The notes: generated by a model from the sequence alone, not told the origin. A stretch of 64,000 bases of DNA from Arthrobotrys musiformis (GCA_036971715.1 JAVHJL010000005.1:1240001-1304000); one strand, 5' to 3'; numbered from the stretch's first letter, positions 34,231 through 47,488 are shown. Numbers and translations: made by a program.

Positions 34231-34605
34231 GTATATTGCGTTACCCCCATTAGACCTTGGCACAGGAAGTATCTATATCTTGGGATTTCAGACATTACTG
34301 TCGTTTATTGTATATATTACTACTCTTAGGGCACCTTTCGGCACAACAGCTGGTGTTTATGTTTGACATAGTTTATTTGTACATAGAATGCATTCGTGGG
34401 ATATAATTAAAAGCACGTTGATGACGGCTAAGTCGAATTCGATATGAATGCTTAGAAAAGTGAAGAACTCCAACGCTAATGCTAGTCCCAGGAATCTAAA
34501 ATAAATGCTAATCATCATACAACAACGGCGCAGCCCCCCCTTGAAAGCTCATAATTCGGCCATGCAGCAAATAGGTTTCCACACTGAACCTCCTAGGCCT
34601 AGGGT
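34231..34605. other. Intergenic region between convergent genes
   Basis: This holds the 3' UTRs of the reductase and the RS-rich gene. No gene is seen. Confidence 0.5.
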
Positions 34606-36047
34606 CTAAGTCGCCCACGAAGCTTTGAGCGTCACCTCGCCTGTCTTATCGTCAATGACCTTCCCGCGGTCCCAATCCCTCCCGCCTTTTTCCTTACTCC
34701 ATTTAATCTTGCTTTCGTCCTTCGTCTTATTCGTCTCCCATGCTTCTATAAAATCATCGGCGAAGCCCGCCGCTTTCAAGCGCTCCTTTCCTTGCTGTTT
34801 CCACTTCTGGCGATCACGGAGGGCTTCCAATGCCGCCTCCCAGTCATCCTCGTCCTGCGGGTTGGTCGGGGTAACATCCATAGTCGGGTCATAGGAGGGG
34901 TCGAAGCGGGCGTCCATCGCTGATGATCCAGGAAGGCCACGTCCACGAGGCCTTGGGCCGTTCTTGGTCTTATATGGAAGGGACGGGCCGATTTCTGGAG
35001 AGCGATTTGCAGACTTTTTGGATAGGTATTCCGCGAGTGGGTCTTCGTCGTCCTGTGGGGGTGATAGCCGGGACATCTTTTCATCTTGAGCAGGGTTTGA
35101 ACGGGGTGCCTTTGGCGAAGCCGACCTCCTACGCTTACGCGGAGAGCGGGAGCTAGAGGGTGATCGGGAACGAGACTTGTGCCGCTTATGCGACTTGTGC
35201 CTTCGTCTATCCGGTGACGATGACCTCGACCTTGACCGGGATGGGCTTGCCGTTCTCGATCTTTTGGAACGATGGCTTCTCCTCGTTCGGTCTCGGCTTT
35301 TACTCCGTCGTCGTTCTTTATCCCGTCTGTCCCTGCGACTGCCCCGTTCCCGACTATGGCTCCTTTCCCTATCCCGATTCGATCGCTCCTTATCTTTTTC
35401 CTTATCTTTACCCTTCTCTCCATCCCTCCTCTCACGTCGCGAAGCCTGTAAAAGTCGATCGATATCGCCAATCTCAACCCTCGGCCGCTTCCCATCCTTC
35501 CTATCGTCACCGTCTCTATCCCGTTTCTGCCGCTCCTTACTCCTACTCCTACTTCTATCCTTCCTCCTCGTCGACCTCTCAGGGCTCCGACTCCTGCTAC
35601 TCCTCCTATACCTCTCCCTCGATCTATCCCTCCCACCCTTCCTCCCACCATTATTCTCCCTCCTCAGCTTCTCAAGCCTCAGTCTAGCCTCCTCGGCTTC
35701 CTTGGCGAGTAAAGCCGCATTATGCGAATCCGCTTCCTTTACTAAATTTTTTAGAAATCGGGTGTTTGGCTTTGGCGCCGAATTCGGTTTTTTCCTGTTT
35801 AAATTTTTTTTAGGGTTAGCTAAAATTTTTTTTGAATCGCTCGATCCCCAGTTTTTTATCACGGGCGGCATCCGTCCAGAAATCCGGGGTAGAGCTCTCT
35901 CGCTCCTTTGTCGCAAAAACCACAAAAAGTGAGAACTCACCGATCACCTCCAAAAGCCATTCCGAACGCGGAGTACCGGAGCGACCGCTCGCTGGCTTCC
36001 CTTTTCAGAAGCGACGCGGCGAGGGCATCGGTGATTTCGTCGGACAT
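34606..36047 (-). CDS. RS-rich nuclear protein of the fungal 'pre-mRNA-splicing factor 38B'-like family
   Basis: Two minus-strand exons, 36047..35941 and 35794..34606, join in phase 2 to give 431 residues. The 146-base intron has a GTGAGT donor and a GCTAAC branch site about 20 bases before its CAG. The N-terminus reads MSDEITDALAASLLKREASE, then after the splice APKPNTRFLKNLVKEADSHN and a coiled KEAEEARLRLEKLRRE. Residues 90-290 are an Arg/Ser/Asp/Glu-rich region typical of splicing and mRNA-processing proteins. The C-terminal 100 residues are conserved in the family as I recall it: DPTMDVTPTNPQDEDDWE, then GKERLKAAGFADDFIEAWE and GGRDWDRGKVIDDKTGEV. A nuclear role in splicing is inferred from the RS region and the common database label; the direct function is not known to me. 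Long plus-strand frames over it are shadows of the RS repeats. Confidence 0.82.
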
Positions 36048-36866
36048 TGTGCGAAACAAAAAACAACCACGTTGAAGTGGATTAGTGGTCTTGGAAATTT
36101 TTTTATGTAAAGAAAGAAAGAAGAAGGGGAAATTGGAGAAGTTGAGTTTCGTAATTTGGCAATTGGGTTTAAGACAAGCGTTTTTTTTGTTGTTTGGCGA
36201 GTGGTTCAACGCGGGCGGGTGTTGGATTTTTTGGGGTTTTTCTGTGACGTTTTGGAGGGAACCCTGCATTTGATATGTGGTACAGGAGTGCAGGTTTCGA
36301 GGAGCTCGGGGCGACTCGAAATGGGTTAAACAGCTATAGCTCTCGTGGCCATAGTGCCAACGGATGCGTATGCAAGTAGCCTCGGGGCCCGGAGCAGTAA
36401 GCGTAAAATCTCAAGTGAATTCATCAAGTAAGTTATATCGGTGGTAAGTCGCATCTATGTATATACAGCGAAAAAAGAGAAAGAAAAAAACATAAAGGTC
36501 TATATGAATACAAGAGAAAACGATCAAATTAAACCGTCTATGACAAAAGCCTTTCGCAATCGCTGATACTAAAAATTACTAAAGTACGCACGGGGGAAAA
36601 AAAGCTCCTTCAAATGTTCAAACCCAATATACATATCGCCGTGAAGGATTCTTTTTGAACAGCTCAAAGCAAAACCGAAAAGTATATACCGGAATGAACA
36701 ATCCAACGTTTTGTAAAACACCAAAAAAGGAGTATGCCTAAGTTCTTTTATATATCAAAGCCAATTTTGTCTCGATTGTCATCAATCACTCGTCCGTACC
36801 TGTTCCAAAACCATTAGCATTCATTCTTCGTGATAATCCCGTAGGGAATTAGAAGGGGGGGGGTAC
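36048..36866. other. Intergenic region between two minus-strand genes
   Basis: This holds the promoter of the RS-rich gene and the 3' UTR of the GT90 gene. An A/G-rich stretch is seen at 36105-36135 and AT-rich sequence at 36460-36760. No gene is supported. Confidence 0.45.
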
Positions 36867-39659
36867 TCACTCCAACAGCAATCTAAAGAACCATACCTCA
36901 AAGTCCTCCTTCCGCAGGACTTTCCTCGCCCAGTTCCTCCCCTGACTCGCGATCCGCTTCATCCCATCCTTCCCTTCCTTCTCTGCCGTGAAGTACCTAA
37001 GCACTTCAAACGACTCCGCCATATCCAAGCTCAAGGGCACATAATGCACCCACGGCACCAACCAATCCTCATGCCACTCCCTAAACAACGCCATCTTGAA
37101 CACCGCACTATTACTCAGCAAAAACGCATAAAACCGTCCGCTGAACGCATTCCCATCAATATCCAGCAGGTACTTGTAATTCCAAACATGCTGCTGATCA
37201 ACCGCCTCAACGGGTTTGAAAAAGTCCTTTTGCTCGTTACAATCCGTCTCGTCGCACTGGCCTATATGTGAGAATTTAACGTCGATGAGGGATTTCAAGC
37301 TCTCGCGTTCGGCGGATTTGACCCTCCAGATCGTTTGCTTGTCGTTATTCTCCATTTCGAAGACTTGGCTGGTTTCGTTGAAGGCGTTGAGGTGGGTTAC
37401 GACCCTCTGTCGGTGCTGGTGTCTCCACCCGCTCCGTCGTGAGAACCCACCGGTCGTCGATCCGCGCCAGAATAATGCATCCTTCTTTTGATCCCATGAC
37501 ATATCCTGCGTTTCGTCATACGAGACTTTTCCGGCCCAGTACCAGGGTGAAGGGTATACGAGATCGTTATAACACGACACCTTGCTTTGTGAGAATATAG
37601 GGAAGATATTGTGGGATACGTGATACGCATTGGGCCGTTGGAAGAATCCATGTCGTCGGCGCACGCTCGGTTGTAGACAAATATCCGTCGATGCCGTTCT
37701 ATTCGTAATAAACGGGATGGGGACCATGGTATACTGTTCCAAAGCGTCCGGGGTTCCTTCCAGTGGATCTCGAGCTGGTGTTCCGGGTGGACAGGATAAC
37801 TTGCTGTTCCCCCAAATAGCCTGATGTGCGAATTCGTTGAATCGAGTGTCGTCTGTATCTTTGACTTTACCTTGCTCGTCCTTGGGGAATCCGGTGAAAG
37901 TGTTTCTCGGGGCTCCTACGAACTCCACGTTCTTTGCTCTAGAGACAAGGGTACTCATTTCCTCAGTGGGGACGACAACTCTCGGTTCATCATGCGTATT
38001 GAAAGCAAGATCCATATCTGGAAGCCACTGTCTGAAATTATCAATCATGCCAACCGTAGCAGTACGCTGCCACTCCTCCCCATCAGCAGTTTCGATAACA
38101 TTTCCATTCCGTAGTGAAAGCCTTAATAGCGCCTGAGGGAAACCCAAAGCCTCTCTAGCCCTCTCCCTGATCATCTTCGGCGGCATACCCCAGAATGGTT
38201 GTATCTGGTGGAATATAGTGTCATATTCGTCGATGAGAAGGGACCGTCGGGATACCGCGAATTCGTACCATTTGTCGAAGTTGGGAGGTGGGGCCATGCC
38301 GTATCTTTTCTTGTAGTTTCTAACAGCATCACGCAGAGAAGTGGATTGTCGCTGCTTCATAGCTTCGAATTCATTGAAATTGTGTTCCATAAGATGTGCG
38401 ATTGGGTGAATATGCGGTGGAGGCGCCGTCGGCTGCGAGGGCGCGGCGGGGGTACGGGGTATAACCGAAACAAAAACCGAGAAGAAGATGAGTAAGATGA
38501 AGAACGTCCCGACGATAGCTCTCGTGGGCCCGAATCTCTGCGGTAGGATTTCTCGATTATTTGGAAGTCCGACGAAGTGGAACGATGCGAGAGTGAGTGC
38601 TCCGATGGTCCCGAATAGCTGGAAGGGCGAAGTCCACATAACCAGTTGACTCGCGACCAGCGTTATCGATAGATCAATCATGCTCCCAGATGGCGAGGAC
38701 AGCCTGGAAATCTAAGCATCATTAGCAACCTGCCCTCAATATCGACAGCAAAGAATTCAACTCACAAGTATCGGCATACAGAGCCATCTCAGCCCACCGA
38801 GCATACCCATACAAGTAATCTTCGCAAGATTAAACCCAGCCCACTGAGGAGCAGAATAATCCCTAAGAGACTTCTCAAAGTACGTCGCCAGGAGCAAAAA
38901 CCCGCCAGTTGCCCCCACCGCAGCCCTGAGATACCCGCTCGAAGCCAGCGACTTCAAATCCACAGTCGCACCGGGTAGATTCTTGCTATCCTTCAGCGAG
39001 CCAAGGCTTATATCCTCGAGTAGCACGTATACCATCGATTGAAACGCAATGCTTGATAATCCCAGAGCCATCGAAGTATCCGGTATAACCATGGGCATCA
39101 GCGCAAGAAACGCCACCGAAGAAACCATCAACAGCAACCGCTTCGAACCCCTCATAGAACCCTCCAATATCCCCGGTTCACCGAGCGTATAGTTTCGCAG
39201 GAATCTCGTTACTAGTGGTAGACCTGCCTACGACGAACAAAAACTGTCAGCACTCGCTACTACTTCTTTCCAAATACACGTACAAGTAACATGCATATTA
39301 CAGACCTTATTCCACCACGCCGCTTTCCCAGTCCAAGCCGGCCCCACCACTCTATCGCAAATCCCAGATAACAAAATACACCCCACCAAAGCCGTCACCT
39401 TCCTCCTCGTCTTCCTATCAATCGTAACCTGTAACTCCCCATTCCTAGCCGCCTGATTCTGCACCATAAACAGAATCACAGCAACAGTACACCATGATAT
39501 CCCAGATACAAGTAACGAATGTAGTTCCGGTGTGAATATCGAGGCTATGAGGGTTGTAAGGAAGATATTGGCGATGATGATGCCATTGGATTTCGGTTCC
39601 GAGTTGGAGGAAGAGGACCCGGATATGCTGGTGAGGATGTAGGAGTTTAGGATGTTCAT
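36867..39659 (-). CDS. Membrane-anchored glycosyltransferase family 90 (CAP10 domain) protein
   Basis: Three minus-strand exons join in phase 0: 39659..39306, 39227..38766 and 38711..36867, giving 886 residues. The first about 345 residues contain many hydrophobic segments (for example IIIANIFLTTLIASIF, LLLMVSSVAFLALMPMVI, AIVGTFFILLIFFSVFVSVI) and form a multi-pass membrane region. The remaining part is the CAP10/GT90 catalytic region: KWYEFAVSRRSLLIDEYD, PPKMIRERAREALG, MDLAFNTHDEPRV, the signature DALFWRGSTTGG near residue 685, and the C-terminal RKVLRKEDFEVWFFRLLLE. GT90 enzymes transfer xylose or glucose; CAP10 is needed for the Cryptococcus capsule. The donor and acceptor here are unknown. 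The large multi-pass N-terminus distinguishes this fungal subgroup from the single-pass forms. Golgi or ER placement is inferred. Confidence 0.88.
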
Positions 39660-40996
39660 TTGGGTGAAGAACGTGGAGGGTGATAATTAAAGGTCGTTCG
39701 GTTATCGCTATAGACGGGATAGGGGAGATCCCTCCCGTAGGAGAGTTCTCGAGCGAACTTGATAAGCCGCAGTAAGGATTTAGAGTTCGAAATCGATATG
39801 CTTCCGACTAGCCGACGTCTGTAGTAGTAATTGGTACGCCGATAGATTCTCTGTCGAAAGTAATTCGTGCCTCATTCGGTCATACAATCAAATCGAGGTT
39901 CCAGTTCCAGTTGAGTCCAAGATGTGGTTCGACAATTGGTGGGTATCGAGGGGCGTCAGCTTCCAAACGCGAAAAACGAGGTCCCGTCAAGCTATATAAA
40001 ACAGTCAATTGGCCAATCTAGACCCGCAGATAGAAGTTTTGAACCGATGTGATAGGACAGATATTCGAGTTCTGGGGTAGAAGTTCTAGAAAACCGGCTC
40101 TATCGCTTGGTTAATATAGATAGTATGCAGGGCTAAATGCGAAATTAAGTGAGATTCTGCCCGAAGATAGTTCGTCCAGGGGCGACGCGCAATAGTGCTG
40201 AATCATTCCATTGAGCACGGACCAGGGCCCCTGAAGCGTGGTATTTTGTGCGGCCTACATTGGGCAAGCTGCCTTCAACGCATTCCAGCCATCCACGCAT
40301 GGCCTCGGAGTTAACACATGGTGTTCATACGCAGAGGTAATATAATACAGCAAGCAGGCCATGTTTAGTATTTTAACTACCTCAAGTTTTTTCTAGAAAG
40401 GCCCGTCGCAAGCCGCAGGTTACATGGCATATGCGTGGTATTTCCATATTAAAATCTAGCACCTGAAGTATCGACAAGTATTGTGTACGGCACGCATATT
40501 TTTACGTATATAATATTGCCTGGAGTGGCTTCATCGACATATATACTTCTTAAATTCGAGTTCAACATGGTGCAAAAGCAAAGGGCGAAAAAAGGTCACG
40601 GAATTTCGTTTCATTCTCTTTAATTATCGATTCACCGCCTATGAGCCGCCAACAGGAAGCATTATCGGTTTATCGAACGCCGGCATTTCTATCAAACGAA
40701 GGCCAAATAATAAGGAAACCAGGAGAGTGTAATAAGGTTTAGTGGGTGGTCAGGGCATGAGGCTCTGGTCGTACAGTATGCTATGTGTAAAGAAACCGAA
40801 AACGAAGATATGATCTGACTTCTCAAGTCAAACGAACATTTAGAGACAAGAAAAAACGATAGCGAATGTCCAAAATCCATTTCTTCTGTGAGGGAATTCA
40901 TTTTTCCATCACACCCCTTTCGCTTTCGCCTTTTTAACATTTCTTTCTAATCGCCCATATGCTTATTATTGACCCAAGAGAGAAAGTGGAGACCGC
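39660..40996. other. Intergenic region between two minus-strand genes
   Basis: This holds the promoter of the GT90 gene and the 3' end region of the LRR gene. No gene is supported; AT-rich sequence lies at 40340-40680. Confidence 0.45.
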
Positions 40997-42992
40997 TCAA
41001 AGTTCGTAGGCCAGGCCCTTGACCTTTCCTATAACTCGTCGAATCTGTGTCTCAGTGGATTCGGACAAATGTTCGAGTCCAATGGCAAGTGAGACACGAG
41101 ACTTGGACCAGTGGAAAATGTTGAGACGCTGGTTTCTTGAAGTGGAGTTGTCGTTGTCTTCCGCCAGGAGAATTATTTTCATCCAGACGTCAATTGGAAG
41201 TCCTCCAGGAAGTTGTGGGTCACGATACGCTTTAGATCCCGAAGGCTTGGGGCCGAGCGACAGGCCTTTCAGCTTCGCGCTAATAGGATCTTTAGCGGTA
41301 GGTGACAATGCTGGAGAATTTTCCATCTTGAAAGTGCAATCGACACTTGACCTCTGCGAACCTGTGCGGCGAAAGGCAATGTTAGTATCCGAGGCTAGTT
41401 AATCACACTAAGGGGGTCTAAAGCGTACTCTTCGGCTCAATTTTCAGAGTTGGCTCATATCCATCAATGGTAATAGGACCTGCATAATCGACGAGAATCG
41501 CCCGACTAACAACCACTAAACGGATGACTCTCTTCCACAACAACGAAGCCTTGACGCCTTGTGCCTTGAGCACGTTCAACTGGATCCTGGCTCGAGATCT
41601 GTCTAAACTATAGCGAGAGTCATTTAGTGCTTTGCGGCCCTTGGAGGAGAAAGCGCCGGCGTGGAAGGGATCATCACGTTCTTGGATGCTATTCCGTCTA
41701 TTCTCACGTCGCCCTTCGTCATTTCCCACATCGTTAGTGATGGAGCTTCGTCTACGGCCTTGCCCGTTGGTCATCAATTCCTCAATAGTGGCGGCATCCT
41801 CATCCCTTCGTTCTTCGGCCTCCTTGAGAACTGTAAGACCCAATGCGGTTATCAACGGGTTCTCAGTTAGGATGATTCCACGACAACTTGGTAGACCGTC
41901 ATATTTGCGAAGCGTGGCAGCAAATGGACCTTCTTTAAGGGGTGGGAGGTGCGGATGCAAGTCAGATGGCAATGGATGCTCGGGGATGATATAGCTCATC
42001 CACATTGCTGAAAGGTCACCAGCATTGATGTTGGACATGACGATGTACGGGATCCCACGGAGCCCATGAATGTCTGCCGGGTCGCGAGCGGGGTCCAGAG
42101 AAGACGTAGGGCTGGAGGACAGGAAACCGGAATAGGCAGAGCTGTTGACGGTTCCAATGCTAGCCTTCCCTATGTGTCGTAACATCATATTAGTTGATAG
42201 CTTAAGATTCATCATTAACAGAATAAGCTTACTTGAAGAGTCTGCAACATTATCCGGGTCGCTGCTGGGCTGTGTGTTATGCGGGGCCAAATAAAGATGT
42301 CCGCCAGATGACCTGATGTCAAATCCTTCAACTGTGTAGTTAACGTCAGCTGCGTCTTCGGCTGCGCTAAGCTTCACGGCGCGGCCAAAGTCGTATGGGA
42401 CAAAGATTGGTCGTTCCAAAGCGTATGTTTGGAAGAAAGCCTCCACTGCAAAGTCACCCAGTGGGTTGTTGGAAATCTCAAGGCGCCTCATGGACTTGAG
42501 GTTGGAAAACGACTCAAGGAATCCAATCCAATTCTCTAAGTCCTCAACACTAGAGATTTTAATGTTGTTGTTGCTGATGTCGAGATCACGAAGTTCAGGA
42601 CAAACGAAAATAGCACGTCGTAGATGGCGGAGAGACGAAGCGGTAAGGTCATTGCCAGAGAAGTTGAGCTCCTCGACCCTAGACAGCTTCGTTTCAGCCA
42701 GTTCACAGAGTGCATCGCAAACAATGGCAATGCCCTCTTCGCCAAGCTGGCGTCCAGTAGCGTCAAGTTCAACAACTGGGTCACGTTGAACCGCTGCAAG
42801 TTTCTTGTCTTCTCCAATCTTAGGAATCCGTTTCTGGATGTCCCGTTGAATGGATTGTGCGAGTTTAACACCGGCGATTTTCCGCTATATCACATGAACA
42901 GGTACATTTAAGTTAGAAGAGCACAGTTATCTAGCTGGTTCCCAGGCATTGGTTTGCCAATGACTTACGTTGACGTAAGTTAGCCTTCCCAT
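40997..42992 (-). CDS. Conserved fungal leucine-rich-repeat protein
   Basis: Four minus-strand exons join in phase: 42992..42969, 42884..42233, 42169..41429 and 41361..40997, giving 593 residues. The first exon encodes only eight residues (MGRLTYVN) and is supported by a GTAAGT donor. Leucine-rich repeats are seen at about residues 45-160: VEELNFSGNDLTASSLRHL, ELRDLDISNNNI and MRRLEISNNPLGDFAVEAF. The middle carries a conserved-looking RGIPYIVMSNINAGDLSAMW and a Ser/Arg-rich disordered part. The C-terminus, after the last splice, has LPGGLPIDVWMKIILLAEDN and RVSLAIGLEHLSESTETQI. The same architecture occurs in ascomycete proteins named only 'leucine rich repeat protein'. It probably works as a protein-binding scaffold; the partner and pathway are unknown. 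Confidence 0.83.
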
Positions 42993-44597
42993 CGTGGCAG
43001 AGGCCGAGAGCTCAAAGCTCCAATAGCGAAAGCTTATGCTTCAGTGGGAGTGTGATATCAATTGAGAGGTAGTATGTTCTGTAGAGAGAAGGTGGAGCCA
43101 GTTAGCCATCAGGTACTCTCTATATGTGATTGACGTGGTTCAGAAGGGATTCATCAGCAGTTTACTTGAGAAGCTCTAGCGGGACGAAAGAGCTGGGATA
43201 ACAGTGATAGACTTCTCGCGAGAGCGAAAGATCGGTTCAGACGGTCAGGTTTCGGGGGGTGATGGCGTACGTAGCTGGTGGTATGATGGGTGAAGCTACG
43301 TGAAGTGAGATGGAGTTGGTTGATGCGAGGTGGAGTGCGAGCGCTGAGGTGAAGCCCCGTTAAAGAGTTGATATAACTGCTGTTTACTACGGGGCCACCA
43401 CACAAACTCGGTGCCTGCCTGACCCACAAAACCAAACAGACGCCCTGAACCAGGTCGACTTACCTTTCTGAATCAGCTAGCTGGAAATATGAACTGATCA
43501 ATAATCGTTATTTAGATTTAGGCAAACGAGCAAGTGGTTTATCGTAATTAAAAGGTGATTGATTAAAGGGAACAAGGAATAGATTATCTGCGGCTTGTTT
43601 GTGATATAAAAATTTATGGAAGAGGCTGTCAACGTTCAAAACAGATACTGGGTCATACCCTCCGTTGCCAAGGGCCTGTATGGACCGCGTCGATTGTAAA
43701 TACGCCTTATAGACGGCCGAGCTGAGATCTATGAGCAGGTCTGATATTTGATGAGGGATACGGTAGCCCTAAGCTCAGCAGTGCGCCCTGATCCAGACCA
43801 ACAGGTACCAACTGCGGCTTATGATCCAGGACACAAGCAATAGACGATTATAAGTAATTACCCACCTATCATTGAAGAAACCGATATAATATAATTGCCA
43901 CGACGCCAAACCTGTTGCTTAGTGCTTGGTTTTGTTGGTAACAATGTGACGAATACAAATGTTTTAATGGCACGGCTGCGCAGGGCACGGTTATTAATGT
44001 TAGTTAAATAATGTCACGTTGTCCACCAACACTATGCATCCTCTCAAGACTGAGCCGCCTTTGTTTAAGGCTGCAGTTAATATTAATCTTAACAAATTTC
44101 AATGACGGGATAGCAGCTGAGTCAAGGAATTAATTGGAAAGAGCATGAAAGCGCTGACATCCTTGGCCACGGGATGTCCCATTGTTTCATCGGGTTCCAA
44201 CATCAGAGACGGCCGCAACATATGCATCATGGCAATCTGCAGCATAACGGCCTTTTGGAACTGTGCCACCAAGGCTAGTTGCAACTACACAACAGAAACT
44301 TCATGTTGAGGAACTGTTATACAATATTCGTAGTCAACATCGATGCGTATATGCATATTTGTTATGTATCATGGGAACTCATTTTATACAATCTGCATAT
44401 AAAAATTACCAAGCAAGAGTAATATAATTATTGCTGCTCCTATCTTGGGACACAGGTTTGGCGTCGAAATTGCGTTGTTTCAAAACATCCAACAAAGTGG
44501 TTCGTTCGCAAAGTTGTCGGCTTCGCGAGTGAAACCTCTCCCCGAGCTTTGTTATAGGTCGGACCGGAAGCTAGCGAACAGCTTCAGAATATATGCA
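42993..44597. other. Intergenic region between divergent genes
   Basis: This holds the promoters of the LRR gene (minus strand) and the NDUFAF7 gene (plus strand). No gene is supported; the 43490-44420 part is AT-rich. A 53-codon in-frame open stretch lies directly before the NDUFAF7 ATG, without strong support as coding. Confidence 0.45.
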
Positions 44598-46242
44598 ATG
44601 GCTTCACAACGGTGTCTCCGCCGTCTCGCAAGTCTTTCATGCAAGGAAACTGTTTCCGTTTCCTCTATTTCTTCCAGATGGCGTCCCGCACTTCTACCCC
44701 AATCCCGGCGGGTTTACCCCCACCACCTCACGCGACGGTCCATGACGTCCACGTCCCTCGGACAAAGCATTGCTAAAGCCATTGAGGTGCGACAACGTGA
44801 CATACAACCCCGAACCCCCTTAAAATATATTTTTGCAATGACGCTAACACTTGCTAGTCGACAGGACCAATCAGCTTGATTCATTATATGAAGCAATGCT
44901 TAACCGGAAAGGATGGGGGATATTATACTTCTTCCCCAGACCCATTCGGCGAGGCGGGCGACTTTGTGACTTCTCCCGAGATATCACAGATGTTCGGTGA
45001 ATTGATTGGCATATGGATCATCTACGAGTGGATGTCCCAGAACCAATGCAATGGGAAGAAGGTCGTGCTTATAGAGCTTGGTCCAGGCAGGGGAACTCTG
45101 ATGGATGATGCTTTGCGAGTCAGTTGTCTAAAACCCTTATGGAGTTTTAATACTGGATACTAAAGCTTGATAACATCATAGTAGGTAATGCGGAAGTTCA
45201 AGCCATTTGCCGAAGCCGTCTCTGGTGTGAAGCTTGTCGAGGCAAGCCATCCGCTACGAGATACACAGTGCGAAAAACTCTGTGGAGAAGGTCTTAAGCC
45301 CCGGTGGCAGGGAACTAATTGGACTGAGACTTCAAAACACTTTGGTGCCCCGGTTACTTGGTATGAGGATGTTCGCCAAATTGTGCTACGTATGAAATTC
45401 TTCTATCACCTTTGAACTTTATATTCTTCTATGTTGGTATTCTAACATTGAGATTAGAACACGACGAGGCGCCGTTTTTCATCGCCCATGAATTCTTCGA
45501 TGCGCTTCCTATCAACGCCTTCCAAAACACGCCAGATGGGTGGAGGGAACTTCTCGTCGATGTCAAGAAGGATAAGCTCATCTTACCTAGCTCCGGAGAA
45601 CCGAAGGAGCCCGAGTTCTGCTTTACACTTGCCCCGAAGTTGTCGGCACCAGCGCGAGCGGTTAATAGCCTCTCGCCCCGCTACGAAGCTTTATCAAGGA
45701 TCCCCAATGCGATGGTAGAGATATCACCAGACTCGCATGGCTACATGATCCACTTCAGCAAGTCGATTCACAACGCTGGGAGCGGTGCCGCCCTCGTCAT
45801 CGACTACGGCCCGGCCAATACGGTCCCCATGAACTCATTAAGAGGGATACAAAAGCATAAGAGAGTCTCGCCATTTGTTCAGCCGGGCAAGGTCGACCTG
45901 TCTGCCGACGTTGATTTCGGTGCTCTGGTTGAAACGGCGCTGAGGCCTGACTTCAACGTCGAAGTTCACGGACCTGCCGAGCAATGTCAATTTTTGTTCG
46001 GGCTGGGCATCAAAGAAAGATATGAGAGTCTCGCCGAAACGGCGCAAGGGGATCCGGAAACATTGGCAATCCTAAAGTCAGGATTCGAAAGATTGACGGA
46101 GAGGGGCGGCCTTGGAATGGGGAAGATTTATAAAGCGGTAGCGATTGTTCCTGAGTCGGGGGGGAGGCAAGTCGCCGGCTTTCAACGGGAGGCTCCAGCT
46201 GAAGGCGAACCCGCTGTCGGAGAGGAGCAACCTCCAGCATGA
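44598..46242 (+). CDS. NDUFAF7: NDUFAF7/MidA-family mitochondrial protein arginine methyltransferase (complex I assembly)
   Basis: In animals NDUFAF7 dimethylates an arginine of the complex I subunit NDUFS2 and is needed for early complex I assembly in the mitochondrial matrix. Four exons join in phase: 44598..44786, 44858..45118, 45185..45389 and 45458..46242, giving 479 residues. The N-terminal about 50 residues are rich in Arg and Ser and lack acid clusters, like a mitochondrial presequence. The family motifs follow: TGPISLIHYMKQCLT, GDFVTSPEISQMFGE, the SAM-binding ELGPGRGTLMDD near residue 140, APFFIAHEFFDALPI and ALVIDYGPA, ending with QCQFLFGLGIKERYE and GLGMGKIYKAVAI. All are intact. 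The second intron has a GCTAAC branch site. The last about 30 residues form a Pro/Glu/Ala tail. Confidence 0.92.
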
Positions 46243-47488
46243 ACTATTAAGGGTATATGCGCCAGTTCAGAGTTCGGGCGGCTATAGACAGGATCCCCCG
46301 CCGATGTCGCAATTAATATCGACGACGTCAAGGGCTGTGTCTACGGTTGGCCCGGGTTCTTTGTATATCAAACAAAATGCTACCTTGGAATTCAGGTTCT
46401 TGAGAAGTCTAGAACCTGGCCTTGGGCTAGTGATGGAAAAGTACATTGTTATTATTTCTGGAAATTTCTGTAGCTATAGACCTAATTCATTGTACATGCA
46501 CCCCGCGTTTGCAGCCCCAGACTACATGCATGCACCCCACAGTATACAACTAAGCCTCGAATAACATGCTTATATAATATCGACCCTCCCCATGTGAGGT
46601 TGGTCGAATATGTAGGTATAACCGCCAGATCCAGTTCGCAAGGCCTTTTTGCGTCTACCGTGACTGGCAATATATAGGCCCGATCCAACCTGGGTGGAAT
46701 ACCGCTAGTGTCCGTCCCGTCGAACCAACATTCTTGACTTTGAAAACGGACAATCTCGAAGGTTCGTTCGACCTTGGTACTTGGGAAGTAGAAGTACTTG
46801 CTCGGACTTGGCTGTGGCACCGCCATGTGATATTTTTCGCGTTGGCCAGGACCAAAGCCGCGGTTCCACTCCCCACAACCACAGGTGAACCTTCAGCTCA
46901 TGCACGAACCGTGACACTTCACGAAATACCCCGGCCTGCCTGCTCGCCTGCCTGTGTTTTCTCCAATTGCCGGTTCCCCTGGACTTTACCCTTTAAAAAG
47001 AACCATACATCATCGACTCGAAAGACGCTGTGTGATTCGCCAGGGATTGCTGTGGTTGTATACCGTCCGGGCACAGTCTGTCGAAGTCCTCCAAACAACG
47101 TTGTCGCAGCCGAGTTTGAGGCTTGTCGCGCCTTTAGTCCGCGGTTTAACTTGAGCTCATCTTAACTAGCGACATCTCACGATCTTTTTGGGAGCTCGGA
47201 CGACTCGGCTCTTCGGTTTTACAACTTCGGTCATTTTTTAAATATATATTTTTGGGGGGTTCTGAGGTCGGCCTTTTTGCTGCTGTGGTGCGGGCCTGGT
47301 TTGATACACTGTGAGAATAACCCTCACCATTCGATTCCGCCACCACGGCTGCTGCTATACATACGATATCACACAACATCGAACAAGCAACCATACTAAC
47401 GACCAAGCGTACCGAGCCATCCCAGTCACACACCAAAACAAACCAAAAGTCCCTTAAGCTTTCCGATCTCAAATACCATACATCCCGC
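46243..47488. other. Intergenic region between two plus-strand genes
   Basis: No gene is supported. Overlapping short frames around 46482-47165 on both strands have no recognisable product. The last about 200 bases should be the promoter of the ACBP gene and include CA/AC-rich sequence. Confidence 0.45.

Noticed and set aside
34776..35651. Minus-strand frame of 291 codons rich in Gly, Arg and Ile
   Set aside because: It is another frame of the RS-rich gene and has no independent start or family match.
35795..35904. Alternative acceptor at 35906 in the RS-rich gene, also in phase, adding 37 residues
   Set aside because: It would leave an intron of only 35 bases without a branch site, while the 35795 acceptor has a GCTAAC branch and gives the family's sequence order.
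35177..35932. Plus-strand frame of 251 codons rich in Leu, Arg and Ser
   Set aside because: It is the antisense of the RS-repeat region of the minus-strand gene, whose exon structure and family motifs are clear.
44445..44597. In-frame extension upstream of the NDUFAF7 ATG
   Set aside because: The residues after ATG 44598 already form a good mitochondrial presequence, and the upstream stretch has no support.
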